64,000 nucleotides of DNA from Lutibacter sp. (GCA_030694935.1 JAUYUA010000034.1:1-64000), one strand, 5' to 3'; numbered from the stretch's first letter, positions 7,104 through 16,785 are shown. Notes: generated by a model not told the origin, from the letters alone. Program-made: numbers and translations.

Positions 7104-9776
7104 ATGGGCAGAATTATTTTATTTAAAGTATTATTATTATTACTTCTACTTCCTGCCAAAAATTGGGCACAAAGTATTATAGGCAAAGTAGTTGACAATG
7201 ACAATAAACCTTTAGAATACGCTTCCGTTGCCATAATAAACCCAAAAGATTCTTTATTAATAAGCTATGCAAGCACTGATAAATTTGGGAAGTTTGAATT
7301 AACAAAAATTTCTAACGGGAAAAGTATATTTCAAGTTCATTTAATTGGTTTTAATACCTATCAAAAAATAATTGATTTTAAAAATGAACCTATCAATATG
7401 GGTATTATTCCTCTTGAAGACATTAATATATTAGAGGAAATAGTAATTAATGCCACAATTCCAATTTCTATAAAAAAAGACAGCATTTCATATAATACAA
7501 AAGCTTTTAAAGTTAGAGTTGACGATACCGTTGAAGATTTATTGAAAAGGTTGCCAGGAGTGGAAATAGATGCTTCCGGCAAAATTACGGCACATGGAGA
7601 AGAGGTGCGCATAGTATACGTTGACGGAAAGGAATTTTTTAGCGGTGACCCGGCAATTGCAACTAAAAACCTCTCGGCAGACGCAATAAAACGCATTGAT
7701 ATTATTGATGAAAAAAGCGAGAAAGAAAGAGTCACTGGGGTGAATGATTCTGATCGCAAAAAAGTGATGAACCTAGAATTGAAAAATGAGAATAGCGTTA
7801 ATAATTTTGGTAAATTTCAAGGAGGATACGGTTCAGATAATCGATATTTAACCAGTTTAAATTACAATCGATTTACTCCAAAAATGCATGTGTCTATTTT
7901 GGGGAAGCATAATAATGTTAATAGTTCCGGTTCAGACACTTCTGAAATAATGGCCTTTAATATTGATGGAGGAGATGGGGTTTCATCAAATTCTGGATTT
8001 TTAACCACAGGATTGGCAGGTTTAAATTTAAGTTATGAATTGAAGAAAGACCAAAAAATAAATGCGGATTATTTTTATAATTACGCAAATTCAACATCAG
8101 GTGATGTATTTTCCCAAAGAACCGAATTTATTGAATCCCAAAAAATATATTCTGAGAGTGAAAGCAGCAATGAAAATATATCAAACAACCAACAAATAAA
8201 TTTTACTTATAAAAATCAATCAAATAAACTGGGCTCCCTAAATTTAAGAGGAAGTTTTAGGGATCATAAAAATAACGGAACCAGTGTGCACTCATTAAAT
8301 AAATTCGACGATAAAAATGAATTGGATTTGCAAAGTATTGGCAGTACTCAAAGTGAACGTGAAAATAGTTCAGGCAATGTGTCCTTTCAATATATTAAAA
8401 GGTTTAGTGAAAAAAGTAAACGTAATTTTTCAATTTCAGGCAATTTTGGCACTTCAAATAGCAAGAATACCGATAACATTAATCAATTAAATAAATTTAA
8501 TATTGCCGACCCTTTTGATTCTTTTGAATCTAAGCAAGAAACCAAACGAAATCAGGATGTTAAAAATCTAAATTCAGGTTTTAATTTAAATTATGCCGAA
8601 CCATTGGCTAGGCATCATTTTTTAGAATTTAGGGGAGGATTAGACTATAATGCCACTGATGATAGTGTAAATCAATCAAAATATGAAAATGATTTAATTC
8701 AAAATCCTTTAAAGTATGTCCTAAATTATAAAAAAACAGATTTATCAGCAGGACTGTTTTATAAATATGATACAGAAAAGTTTACGTTTACTGCTGGAGC
8801 CAAGGCAGCCAACCATTTGCAAAATTTTGGACTGGCAAATGAGGAAGAATACAATAATATGAATGCCAATATTAATTCTGAAATAAATATTAGGTATAAT
8901 CCAAAGAGGGGTAGATTCATGAAATTAAACTTAAATAAAGACCTTAGGTTCCCTAGTTTAACACAGCTTTCTCCGGCAGTTAATGATTTCAATCCATTAT
9001 ATATCAGTAAAGGCAATCCGTACTTGATACCCCAAAATTATTATTCATTTTCCGGATTGTATATTAATCATGTCCTTACAACTGGCTTTAATTTTTTTTC
9101 GCAGTTAAGTTACAGTCACACAACCAATAGCATCATAAAATCAGAATTTACAAATGAATTGGGCATCCGCACAACAACTTATGAAAACTCTGGGGATAAA
9201 GATAGTTTTAGCGCAAACATTAATTTAGGGAAAACATTAAAATCTATTGGCATAAGATATTATGTTGAATTAAGAGGAGATTACAGCAATTACTTATCGA
9301 TTATTAATTATGAAACAAATGAAACAACATCTAAAAACGTTACATTAGGTTTTTCACTGGAAAATAATAAAAAAGAAAAGATTGACGCTTTAGTTGGCGC
9401 TAATTTTAGCAATAACCATACTGTTTTCACTTCTGGAAATAATGATGAGAGTGACTATTTCCAACAATCCTATTACACAAAAGCAGATTGGAACATCACA
9501 GACAACTTCAATCTTAACAGTCAGTTTAAATACAATATCCATACTGACAGTAATTTCAAAACAGGTCAATCGATTCCTATATGGGATGCCTCTATTTCAT
9601 ATTCATTCTTAAAATCAAAAAGCATGAATATTAAGTTGGCGGCACTTGACATATTAAATAAAAATATTGTGCTATTTATGAATAGTTCAGATAATTATTT
9701 TGAAGAAGTTCACCGAGAAGCCTTGGGAACTTATTATATGTTAAGTTTAACTTATAGCTTAAATAATAATCCGTAA
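7104..9776 (+). CDS. Outer-membrane beta-barrel protein, TonB-receptor-like with carboxypeptidase-type N domain
   Basis: I place the start at the ATG at 7104, giving MGRIILFKVLLLLLLLPAKNWAQ, a clear signal peptide; the ORF-track start (TTG at 7020) adds 28 residues without that character. The mature protein begins with a CarboxypepD_reg-like domain (SIIGKVVDNDNKPLEYASV), continues with a plug-like region (DTVEDLLKRLPGVEID, VYVDGKEFFSGDP) and ends in a long asparagine- and serine-rich barrel of about 650 residues. This layout is typical of the outer-membrane beta-barrel family related to TonB receptors. Ligand unknown. It lies inside the tmRNA island, facing the VKOR-DsbA gene. No TonB box could be assigned confidently. 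Confidence 0.82.
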   Translation: MGRIILFKVLLLLLLLPAKNWAQSIIGKVVDNDNKPLEYASVAIINPKDSLLISYASTDKFGKFELTKISNGKSIFQVHLIGFNTYQKIIDFKNEPINMGIIPLEDINILEEIVINATIPISIKKDSISYNTKAFKVRVDDTVEDLLKRLPGVEIDASGKITAHGEEVRIVYVDGKEFFSGDPAIATKNLSADAIKRIDIIDEKSEKERVTGVNDSDRKKVMNLELKNENSVNNFGKFQGGYGSDNRYLTSLNYNRFTPKMHVSILGKHNNVNSSGSDTSEIMAFNIDGGDGVSSNSGFLTTGLAGLNLSYELKKDQKINADYFYNYANSTSGDVFSQRTEFIESQKIYSESESSNENISNNQQINFTYKNQSNKLGSLNLRGSFRDHKNNGTSVHSLNKFDDKNELDLQSIGSTQSERENSSGNVSFQYIKRFSEKSKRNFSISGNFGTSNSKNTDNINQLNKFNIADPFDSFESKQETKRNQDVKNLNSGFNLNYAEPLARHHFLEFRGGLDYNATDDSVNQSKYENDLIQNPLKYVLNYKKTDLSAGLFYKYDTEKFTFTAGAKAANHLQNFGLANEEEYNNMNANINSEINIRYNPKRGRFMKLNLNKDLRFPSLTQLSPAVNDFNPLYISKGNPYLIPQNYYSFSGLYINHVLTTGFNFFSQLSYSHTTNSIIKSEFTNELGIRTTTYENSGDKDSFSANINLGKTLKSIGIRYYVELRGDYSNYLSIINYETNETTSKNVTLGFSLENNKKEKIDALVGANFSNNHTVFTSGNNDESDYFQQSYYTKADWNITDNFNLNSQFKYNIHTDSNFKTGQSIPIWDASISYSFLKSKSMNIKLAALDILNKNIVLFMNSSDNYFEEVHREALGTYYMLSLTYSLNNNP

Positions 9777-9858
9777 ACATATTAATGAAGATGGTGTGTG
9801 TCTTCTTATATTATGTTATTAACCTACACTAATTTAAAAAATAAGTTTTATCACAAAG

Positions 9859-11076
9859 TTAATGGGCTAAATATTTTACCAGAAAATTTATGTTTGTTTG
9901 AGACAACTCCCTAACTTCCCTTCCATTTAAAAAAACTGTTGGTGTGCCTTCCAGTCCTAATCGGTTTCCTTCTTTAATGTCGGCATTTATTTTTTCTTGG
10001 GAACTTTTTGATTCAAAATCAGTTTTGAATTTATCCATATCCAATATTAAAGACTGTGCCACCTCAAAAAACACTTCAGGGTTCTTGTCGATTCCTTTTT
10101 CAAATAATGCATCATGATATTCCCAAAACTTTCCTTGTCTATGGGCTGCTTCTGCTGCCCTTGCTGCCTTACAAGCCAATGGGTGCAAATCATCTGTTGT
10201 TACCGGGTTGCATTGAGAGCTTAAAGGAAAATATTTAAAGCGTATATTCAGTTTTCCTTTATTTTTTTCAATCAGATATTTAAAATTGCTGGCAAACATT
10301 TCACATAGGGAACATTGAAAATCACTGAAAACTATTAATGAAACCGGCGCGTCTTCTGGTCCAAAAAGTGGATCTTCCGGTGAAACTTGTATATCCCATA
10401 CTTTTTTTGCCTCAAACTTTTCAAGCTCAACCAAGGGGTCGTAACTTGCAAGTTTTTCAATTCTGACATTTAATCCTTCTATAAGTGCCCATTGATAAAC
10501 AGAAAGTGCCAGTAATACAGGAAAAATAAATGCCAGCCATTTCCACTTGCTAAAATGAGCCGGAACAGGTTTGGCTAAAAATACTATGCCCAGCGCTTTC
10601 AAAAGTCCTTTGAACAATTCCCTAAATGATGCACCCGAAAGTTTTTTTACCAAAAAGAACAGTGTGAAATTAAGTATATGGAAAACTGCACAAAATGGAC
10701 AAAAAAGCATTGGGTTTAAAGCCATTATCATAACATAAAATAAGCTAAAAAAAACACCAACGAAAGAAATCCAAAATGAAAGCTGTATTATTTCATTGTT
10801 CCCCTTTTTGAATAATAATTGGCTCATTAGGAGATAGCATCCAAGTATTCCTAAATAAACCATTCCCCAGCCGCCAACTGGAATTTTCATAAAATTTGAC
10901 ACGCCGCTAAATGCGGCGGCATCACATCCTTTTCCAAAAACTACCGAACACAAATCGGTCTCAAATGGTTTGCCTGCCAAAATGGAATAATGGTTAAACA
11001 ATAAGTATCCGGAAACAAACAATCCGATAATAACAACAAGATAACTGGAATAATACAAATACCTTTTGGAATACAT
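9859..11076 (-). CDS. VKOR-DsbA fusion: vitamin K epoxide reductase domain with thioredoxin-like domain
   Basis: The first 190 residues hold about five membrane helices with the VKOR signature: loop cysteines in LCSVVFGKGCDAAAFSG and the active-site FCPFC. After a further helix (about residues 181-200) comes a periplasmic DsbA/Trx-like domain with CSLC active site (DFQCSLCEMFAS), additional cysteines in SSQCNP and LACKAA, and the cis-proline loop GTPTVFLNG. Such fusions introduce disulfides into exported proteins and pass electrons to quinone. The full 405-residue length suggests an intact enzyme. It lies downstream of a gene for a secreted protein with four cysteines, a plausible substrate, separated by a terminator hairpin. 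Confidence 0.9.
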   Translation of the reverse strand: MYSKRYLYYSSYLVVIIGLFVSGYLLFNHYSILAGKPFETDLCSVVFGKGCDAAAFSGVSNFMKIPVGGWGMVYLGILGCYLLMSQLLFKKGNNEIIQLSFWISFVGVFFSLFYVMIMALNPMLFCPFCAVFHILNFTLFFLVKKLSGASFRELFKGLLKALGIVFLAKPVPAHFSKWKWLAFIFPVLLALSVYQWALIEGLNVRIEKLASYDPLVELEKFEAKKVWDIQVSPEDPLFGPEDAPVSLIVFSDFQCSLCEMFASNFKYLIEKNKGKLNIRFKYFPLSSQCNPVTTDDLHPLACKAARAAEAAHRQGKFWEYHDALFEKGIDKNPEVFFEVAQSLILDMDKFKTDFESKSSQEKINADIKEGNRLGLEGTPTVFLNGREVRELSQTNINFLVKYLAH

Positions 11077-11110
11077 ATATGGTTGGATTAATTATGTTGA
11101 GGTAATTTAC

Positions 11111-11139
11111 AAAAAAACAGACAGCCACTAATGGCTGTC
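11111..11139 (-). terminator. Intrinsic terminator between the secreted-protein gene and the VKOR-DsbA gene
   Basis: Read on the minus strand, GACAGCCA and TGGCTGTC form an 8-bp stem with a 4-base loop followed, after two bases, by seven T. It would end most transcripts of the small secreted-protein gene and allow limited read-through into the VKOR-DsbA gene. Confidence 0.75.
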
Positions 11140-11160
11140 TCTTTCAAAGGTTTCTTTTAT

Positions 11161-11532
11161 TTAGATTTTAGGTTTCTTAACCTGGCATCTCAAAGTGGCA
11201 TCTCCGAATTCAGAAACTACACTATAGCTATTTGTTGTAAAATGCCAATTTCCATACCCGTCATATATACCACATGCAAATCCCCATTGTTCCACTTCAT
11301 AGCCTGGAGTGGCAACACCTTTGGCTTTACAAATTAAGGTAACATTTCCTCCGTGGTTTGCAACAGACATATCAGAATCTGACATAACATAACCTCCATA
11401 CCCGTCAAATTGACCACAACCAAGGTCTCTGGTATGACCGGCAGCATTATTATCGCCTGAAGTAAACCCAGACAAAGCAACAATTAACGTAACAGCAAAT
11501 ACGGCTGTTAATAATCTGGCAAAAATTTTCAT
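11161..11532 (-). CDS. Small secreted four-cysteine protein with internal duplication
   Basis: The 123-residue product has a signal peptide (MKIFARLLTAVFAVTLIVAL). The mature part shows two similar units: CGQFDGYGGYVM...GNVTLICKAKG and CGIYDGYGNWHF...GDATLRCQVKK. Each has one cysteine at the start, a DGYG turn, and one cysteine in a (V/A)TL(I/R)C strand, so four cysteines in all and probably one disulfide per unit. The same CGxxDGxG...TLxC pattern is, as I recall, seen in uncharacterised secreted Bacteroidetes proteins; no function is known to me. The VKOR-DsbA gene follows it on the same strand after a terminator. Confidence 0.7.
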   Translation of the reverse strand: MKIFARLLTAVFAVTLIVALSGFTSGDNNAAGHTRDLGCGQFDGYGGYVMSDSDMSVANHGGNVTLICKAKGVATPGYEVEQWGFACGIYDGYGNWHFTTNSYSVVSEFGDATLRCQVKKPKI

Positions 11533-12088
11533 AATCTTAAGTTTTTAGTTAATAATTAATTTTAAAAATATATAAACAAGAACTACAGGGTTGATAAAAT
11601 AATGAATTTTTAAATGTTAAATTAAAGGATAATCTAAAATATGAGGTTTAAAATTAGCAATTTTAAGGGGTGTAACGCTATAATTGTCATTTTGCTTTCT
11701 TAATTTAAAAATGATAAAAAAACAATTTCTCGAGAATCTCAATATAAAATTAAAAATAAAAATTGAATTATTAAAATATTTTTACCTTAATTTTATATTT
11801 CAAATGAAAAGTTCAAGAGATGCGGCGTCTCCACTATCATATTTTTATTATACTGATTATAAGTTAATTGTAAAATTAGTTAGTCGTCAATAGTACCCTA
11901 TTCAAATTCAATGTAAAACTGGGAGTTCCCAAAATATCGCATTCAGTAAATTTTAACAAATAGTCAAATAATAAAAATTCAAAAAATCTGTTATTTACTT
12001 TGTCAGCAATTATCCGACAATTTAAAAAGTATAATTTAAACCCTCTTTTTATACTTTTTTGTTCACTAAATTAAAAAATAGATACCCC
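11533..12088. other. Intergenic stretch holding the distal att copy
   Basis: This 556-base AT-rich region contains the exact 15-bp att repeat at 11823-11837. The 69-codon frame at 11684 runs across the att site and is rich in rare, unordered residues, so it is not taken as a gene. Nothing else was recognised. Confidence 0.55.
11823..11837 (+). repeat. attR-like site: exact 15-bp copy of tmRNA 3' end
   Basis: CGGCGTCTCCACTAT is identical to 4275-4289. A 15-base exact match involving a GC-rich sequence in such AT-rich DNA is very unlikely by chance. The flanks on either side do not match ssrA further, as expected for a short crossover core. It defines the right end of the proposed 7.5-kb island. 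Confidence 0.8.
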
Positions 12089-12583
12089 ATGAAAAACAAA
12101 ATTTTAATTGTAGTTTTTTTAATTATTAGTCAAATTGGTTTCACACAAAGCTTAGAAGAAACTTCAAATTGGATTGAAAACAACGCAGGTGCTCCCAACA
12201 ACCTGTTCAGCAATACGATTGCTTACAACTCCCAAACCAATAGATTACTTTTGTATAAAAATTATTCCGCTCCTTTTAAATTCAGAAAAGTTACGGAAAT
12301 TGACCCAAAGGATGTAAGCAGCATCAGCCTCTATAAAGCAGAAAAAAAAGGCAGTTTGGGAGGCATTCTTCTAAATTTTAAAAAAGGAGGCTCCAACACT
12401 AAAATTTATTTGGCGAATAATAACACCAAAATTACTAAGGTAAATAAAGTGGAAGAAAAGCAATTGTACGCACTTCCCATTTTGGCCGAAGGCGGTTTAG
12501 ACCATACAAAAAGAATAAAAAAGTACTACATCAACTTATTCCAGCAACTGGGCGTTGCGGTTAAAGATGGCGATACTTTTTAA
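12089..12583 (+). CDS. Secreted protein of unknown function
   Basis: I use the ATG at 12089 (MKNKILIVVFLIISQIGFTQ), a clean signal peptide, rather than the ORF-track start ten codons upstream. The 164-residue product has a soluble mature part with a KVTEIDPKDVSSISLYK stretch and no cysteines. It resembles the short secreted or periplasmic proteins common in Bacteroidetes; I do not recognise a family. It is the first gene beyond the right att copy, so it should belong to the chromosomal backbone. Confidence 0.65.
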   Translation: MKNKILIVVFLIISQIGFTQSLEETSNWIENNAGAPNNLFSNTIAYNSQTNRLLLYKNYSAPFKFRKVTEIDPKDVSSISLYKAEKKGSLGGILLNFKKGGSNTKIYLANNNTKITKVNKVEEKQLYALPILAEGGLDHTKRIKKYYINLFQQLGVAVKDGDTF

Positions 12584-12652
12584 TTAGGGCTTTTTATAAT
12601 TTTTATTTTTCTTGGCTGTTGTGACATTTTTAAAGAAATTCGCTATTATAAA

Positions 12653-14239
12653 TCATTCTTGCAATTCTGGTTCATCCTTAAAAATTACATCCGAAGCATA
12701 ATAATTAATACCCTTGATTTTTAACCGTTCCGAATGTTTTTTCAATCTAACTTTATAGTCATTCCAATCTCTTGATGAATCAGGCGTCCACCCAATTTCA
12801 GCATGGCCAATAATTCTGGGAAAAACCATAAATTCAAGTTCTTTCATATTGGTAATGGTTTCTGTCCATAGCGGGGACTCTATTCCCAAAATATCCCTTT
12901 TGTAAATTCCGGGAATCAAGGTTGATGGATTCCAACTATAAGCGTCATCAACTTCAATATATCCTGCCCATTTCAATCCGAGTTTGGTAACAGAATCATA
13001 CTTCATGTCTAAATATGTCTTATTTGAAGGGGATAAAATTACTTTTGCATTTTTTGACACTCCTTTTTGGGCATTTTCTAATCTGGCCCAAAACTGAATA
13101 ATTGTATTTGTTTTTAATTCGGCATGTGCAATTTCATCCCAGCCAATCATTATTTTTCCGTTAGCCAGAACAATATCCTGCACTTTATTTATAAAAGGAA
13201 TGTAGTCTTCCAATTTTGTTACATGCGATTCATCGCCCCCAATATGTATATAGGGACCTGGCGTAATTTCGGCCAATTCTCTAATAACATCTCTAACAAA
13301 TTGATATGTATTCTCTTTATGTGTGCACAATGTACTGAATCCAACTTTATTGCCCGTATACAATTCTGGAGCTATTCCATTACAATTCAATTCCGGATAC
13401 GAGGCCAATGCCGCATTTGTATGTCCAGGCATGTCAATTTCAGGAATAATGGTTATATATCTATCCAATGCGTATTGTATAATCTCTTTATACTCTTCTT
13501 GCGCATAAAAACCGCCTTTTCCGCCTCCTATTTGGGTGGAACCTCCATGTTTGGTGAGATTTGGCCAAGATTTTATTTCAATACGCCAACCTTGGTCATC
13601 AGATAAATGCAGGTGCAAAACATTCAATTTATAAGCTGCCAACATATCAATATATTTTTTCACCTCTTCCGCACTAAAAAAATGCCTTGAAACATCTAAC
13701 ATTGCGCCTCTATATTCATATTGCGGATAATCATGAATTTCGCCGGTGGCAATAAACCATGATTTTTTTTGTTTTGTTGCGGCTTCAATTTCTTTTGGCA
13801 AAATTTGGCGCAACGTTTGAATTCCTCGAAAAATTCCTGCGGGACTATTGGCTATGATACTTACATTCTTATCCGTAATTATTAATTTATAACCTTCCAA
13901 GCCAAATTCAGGTTCCAAATCAGAAATTAAAAGATAAATACTATTTGAACTCGGCGGTTTTAAAGTTGACCTTACTTTTAAATTGAAACCTGAGGCAGGT
14001 TTTATCAAATTGGCCAAATAGTGCCCAATTTTTAACAATTCCTCTGATTCCCCATTTACAAAAATTTTTGTTTTGGCATTTATTTCAAATGAACTTCCTG
14101 ATGCAATTACTGAAACAGGTTTGGGTAAAATGGCTTCATTTAAAAGATCCATTTTAGGTTTTTTTGGTTCTGACCAGGAAGTTAATAATAAAACAGTGGC
14201 AAAAAGCGCAACATTATAAAGGTATTTTTTAAAATTCAT
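12653..14239 (-). CDS. Beta-N-acetylhexosaminidase, glycoside hydrolase family 20
   Basis: The 528-residue protein has a signal peptide, an N-terminal GH20b-like domain (residues about 35-160), and a catalytic TIM barrel beginning YEYRGAMLDVSRHFF. The catalytic Asp-Glu pair is present in HIGGDESH, and ECxxxxIPEIDMPGH-type strand 4 is seen as PEIDMPGHTNAA; the substrate tryptophans WAGY and PLWTE are conserved. It releases terminal GlcNAc (or GalNAc) from oligosaccharides in the periplasm or at the surface. It is the last gene of a minus-strand series nagB-nagP-nagX-GH20, separated from nagX by 93 bases. Product GlcNAc feeds its neighbours. Confidence 0.94.
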   Translation of the reverse strand: MNFKKYLYNVALFATVLLLTSWSEPKKPKMDLLNEAILPKPVSVIASGSSFEINAKTKIFVNGESEELLKIGHYLANLIKPASGFNLKVRSTLKPPSSNSIYLLISDLEPEFGLEGYKLIITDKNVSIIANSPAGIFRGIQTLRQILPKEIEAATKQKKSWFIATGEIHDYPQYEYRGAMLDVSRHFFSAEEVKKYIDMLAAYKLNVLHLHLSDDQGWRIEIKSWPNLTKHGGSTQIGGGKGGFYAQEEYKEIIQYALDRYITIIPEIDMPGHTNAALASYPELNCNGIAPELYTGNKVGFSTLCTHKENTYQFVRDVIRELAEITPGPYIHIGGDESHVTKLEDYIPFINKVQDIVLANGKIMIGWDEIAHAELKTNTIIQFWARLENAQKGVSKNAKVILSPSNKTYLDMKYDSVTKLGLKWAGYIEVDDAYSWNPSTLIPGIYKRDILGIESPLWTETITNMKELEFMVFPRIIGHAEIGWTPDSSRDWNDYKVRLKKHSERLKIKGINYYASDVIFKDEPELQE

Positions 14240-14332
14240 ACGTTTTATTTAACGGCATTTAAATTCTTATTTTTAAGGGTATGTTAAATATAATGGAATA
14301 CTGTTTAAAAGAGTTGTTAAAACAGCATAATA

Positions 14333-15436
14333 TTATATTTTTATAAATATTTTATTTCTGAATAATATATAGGTCAAAAGCCAAAATATAATAATGTGTG
14401 CAATGGCAAACAACAATGAGCCATTCATGTTCCCTGCAATAGGGACAAAAACATTCTCATAAAGATAACGATATCCTGTTATGGTTTCGCCTTCTGAATT
14501 TGTGCTTTTTACCAAGTAAATGATCGCCTTCGCATAAATCCCCGAAAACACAAAAATAAATAATGGATTTGTTCCAAAATGGATAAATGGATTTGCCCAT
14601 TTTTTAACCCCTTTTACATCAATCAACCATAACAATAATGCTAAAAACAACATTGCTAGACCGCCTGCATATAGAACATAGGAACTCGTCCATAAAGGTT
14701 TATTAATTGGCAATGAATACCCCCAAAACCAACCAACAATTACCCCAATTATTCCAAAAAAGACTAGTTTTTTTACAACTGCCGTAACATTAATGGCTTC
14801 ATCAATCAATCTGCCTGTAAAATATCCTATTAAAACAGTGGCCACTGAAGGAATTGATGACAATAGCCCTTCTGGGTCAAAAGGTATTCCAAACCCCTTA
14901 TATATATGATTTTTACCAAAAACAAACAAATCAACTTTACCCACTACATTGGTTGCTAAACTATACACATCGCCTGAGCCGCCAAAATAAAGCAAACCCC
15001 AATAACCAAGCAGAATTAAACCACAAATTATGAGCAATTGCTTAAAATTAAATTGCATACACAAAATAGCTCCTACTGCATACGCAATTGCAATGCGCTG
15101 CAAAACACCAAAAAAACGTAAATTTTCAAAGTCAAATTTAGGAAATGCATTTAAAAAAAGACCCAATAAAAAAATAACTGAAAATCGTTTTAATACTTTT
15201 AAAAGTCCCTTTTTGGTTAAACCTTCTCCATACTTTTTAAACGAATACCACATGGAGACCCCTACAATAAATAAGAAAAAAGGGAAAACCAAATCGGTTG
15301 GTGTACAGCCATGCCATTTGGAATGTAATAGCGGAGGATAAACATAACTCCAACTCCCCGGAGTGTTTACCATAATCATAAGGGCAATGGTTAAACCTCT
15401 TAAAACATCAAGTGCCAGTAATCTTTTGACTGCCAT
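14333..15436 (-). CDS. nagX: NagX-like membrane acyltransferase (heparan-alpha-glucosaminide N-acetyltransferase family)
   Basis: The 367-residue protein starts MAVKRLLALDVLRGLTIALMIMVN, the hallmark of the COG4299/DUF5009 family, and has about ten membrane helices. The conserved histidine-containing LLHSKWHGCTPTDLVFPFFLF segment near residue 37 matches the active-site region of lysosomal HGSNAT relatives. Bacterial members sit in N-acetylglucosamine loci and are called NagX; the precise reaction is not settled, possibly transmembrane acetylation of amino sugars. It begins 11 bases after the transporter stop, so both are co-transcribed. Location next to GH20 and the NagP-like gene supports an amino-sugar role. 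Confidence 0.85.
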   Translation of the reverse strand: MAVKRLLALDVLRGLTIALMIMVNTPGSWSYVYPPLLHSKWHGCTPTDLVFPFFLFIVGVSMWYSFKKYGEGLTKKGLLKVLKRFSVIFLLGLFLNAFPKFDFENLRFFGVLQRIAIAYAVGAILCMQFNFKQLLIICGLILLGYWGLLYFGGSGDVYSLATNVVGKVDLFVFGKNHIYKGFGIPFDPEGLLSSIPSVATVLIGYFTGRLIDEAINVTAVVKKLVFFGIIGVIVGWFWGYSLPINKPLWTSSYVLYAGGLAMLFLALLLWLIDVKGVKKWANPFIHFGTNPLFIFVFSGIYAKAIIYLVKSTNSEGETITGYRYLYENVFVPIAGNMNGSLLFAIAHIIIFWLLTYILFRNKIFIKI

Positions 15437-15447
15437 AACGAAAAATA

Positions 15448-16785
15448 TTAAAATAATTCTTTTTTCAACCCTAATTTATGACCTGCAATGGCATAATATA
15501 AAATAATGATATAACAAGGCAATAAAATCCAGTAGCCTGATGTTGCAGCTTCGGCAGATGCGGAAGCCTCATTCATACCCTTAGCAATTAAGTCGGCTTT
15601 ATTTCCATCAACAAAGCTGCCATACAATGGCGGAATAATAGCGCCTCCAGAAATTGCCATAATTAACAATGCCGAAGCTGTTTTTGTGAATTTACCCAAT
15701 CCTTTTAATGTTAAAGGCCACACAGCTGGCCAAACCAACGCATTTGCGATACCCAATGCCGCCACAAAAAGCACAGAAATAAAACCACCGATAAATACAA
15801 TACAAAATGTAAATACAATCCCTAAAATAGCGCTTGCTTTTAATGCTGATGCCTGACTTATATATTTAGGAATTAGAAAAACACCCAATGCATAAGTTGC
15901 CACCATCGCCAACAAAGTAAATGTTGTGAAAAATTTGGCATCCGTGGCCGGAAAACCTAATGAAATTCCATAGGCAATAATGGTATCTCCGGCTATTACT
16001 TCTGCCCCAACATAAACGAAAAGCGTTAATACGCCTAGCCATAAATGAGGGAATTGAAAAATGCTTGTTTTTGCGGTTTCCCCTGCTTTTGCTTCCTCAA
16101 TTGGCTCTGGTTCAACGTGAGGCAATGGCGCGCGTCTAATCAAAATTCCCAATACAAACAAAATAGCTGCCATAATAACATACGGCATAACTACACTGTC
16201 GGCCATAGTATCTAACAATTTTTCCTTTTCTAAATCATCTGCAAAACTTAATTTTTCTTTGATTTCATCGATTCCAGACAATAATATTGCTCCAAAAATT
16301 AACGAACCCAAAGCACCTGCAACTTTATTTGCAATTCCCATAATAGCAATGCGTTTTGCTGCACTGTCTATTGGTCCCAAAATTGTGATATACGGATTTG
16401 ATGCGGTTTGCAATAAAGTCATTCCCAAACCTTGAATAAAAATTCCTGCTAAAAATATCCAATATGTTCTTGCTTCAGCGGCGGGGATAAAAACCAATGC
16501 GCCAATTGCCATCACAAATAAGCCTAGAGACATCCCTTTTCGATATCCGATTTTAGTTAAAATATATGACGCCGGCAAAGCCATTACCACAAAAGAAATA
16601 TAAGAAGCTGATGCAACCAAAAAAGATTGTGCCGTGGTCAATTCATTTATAGTTTTCATAAATGGAATTAACGCCCCGTTAATCCAGGTTACAAATCCGA
16701 ATATGAAAAATAATCCCGCTATTATTAGTATTGGAATTAATGTGTTGCTTTTATTTTTAGAGGAAAAGTTTATTGTATTTGACAT
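15448..16785 (-). CDS. nagP: Sugar MFS transporter, FucP/NagP family
   Basis: I start at MSNTINFSSKNKSN (ATG at 16783-16785); the ORF-track start adds 21 improbable residues. The product has about 445 residues with 12 membrane helices. The N-terminal FIFGFVTWINGALIPFMK and the QTASNPYITILGP loop are typical of the FucP/NagP branch of the major facilitator superfamily, which imports fucose, glucose or N-acetylglucosamine with protons. Between NagB and NagX the likely substrate is GlcNAc; that is inference from context. The gap to nagB is 144 bases. Confidence 0.88.
   Translation of the reverse strand: MSNTINFSSKNKSNTLIPILIIAGLFFIFGFVTWINGALIPFMKTINELTTAQSFLVASASYISFVVMALPASYILTKIGYRKGMSLGLFVMAIGALVFIPAAEARTYWIFLAGIFIQGLGMTLLQTASNPYITILGPIDSAAKRIAIMGIANKVAGALGSLIFGAILLSGIDEIKEKLSFADDLEKEKLLDTMADSVVMPYVIMAAILFVLGILIRRAPLPHVEPEPIEEAKAGETAKTSIFQFPHLWLGVLTLFVYVGAEVIAGDTIIAYGISLGFPATDAKFFTTFTLLAMVATYALGVFLIPKYISQASALKASAILGIVFTFCIVFIGGFISVLFVAALGIANALVWPAVWPLTLKGLGKFTKTASALLIMAISGGAIIPPLYGSFVDGNKADLIAKGMNEASASAEAATSGYWILLPCYIIILYYAIAGHKLGLKKELF

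Noticed and set aside
11684-11893. 69-codon ORF of the track between the island cargo and the right att site
   Set aside because: It is very AT-rich with mostly Lys, Leu, Ile, Phe, Asn and Tyr, has no start context, and runs through the att repeat.
14297-14326. Inverted CTGTTT/AAACAG between nagX and GH20
   Set aside because: Only 6 bp with no T run; not enough for a terminator or operator call.
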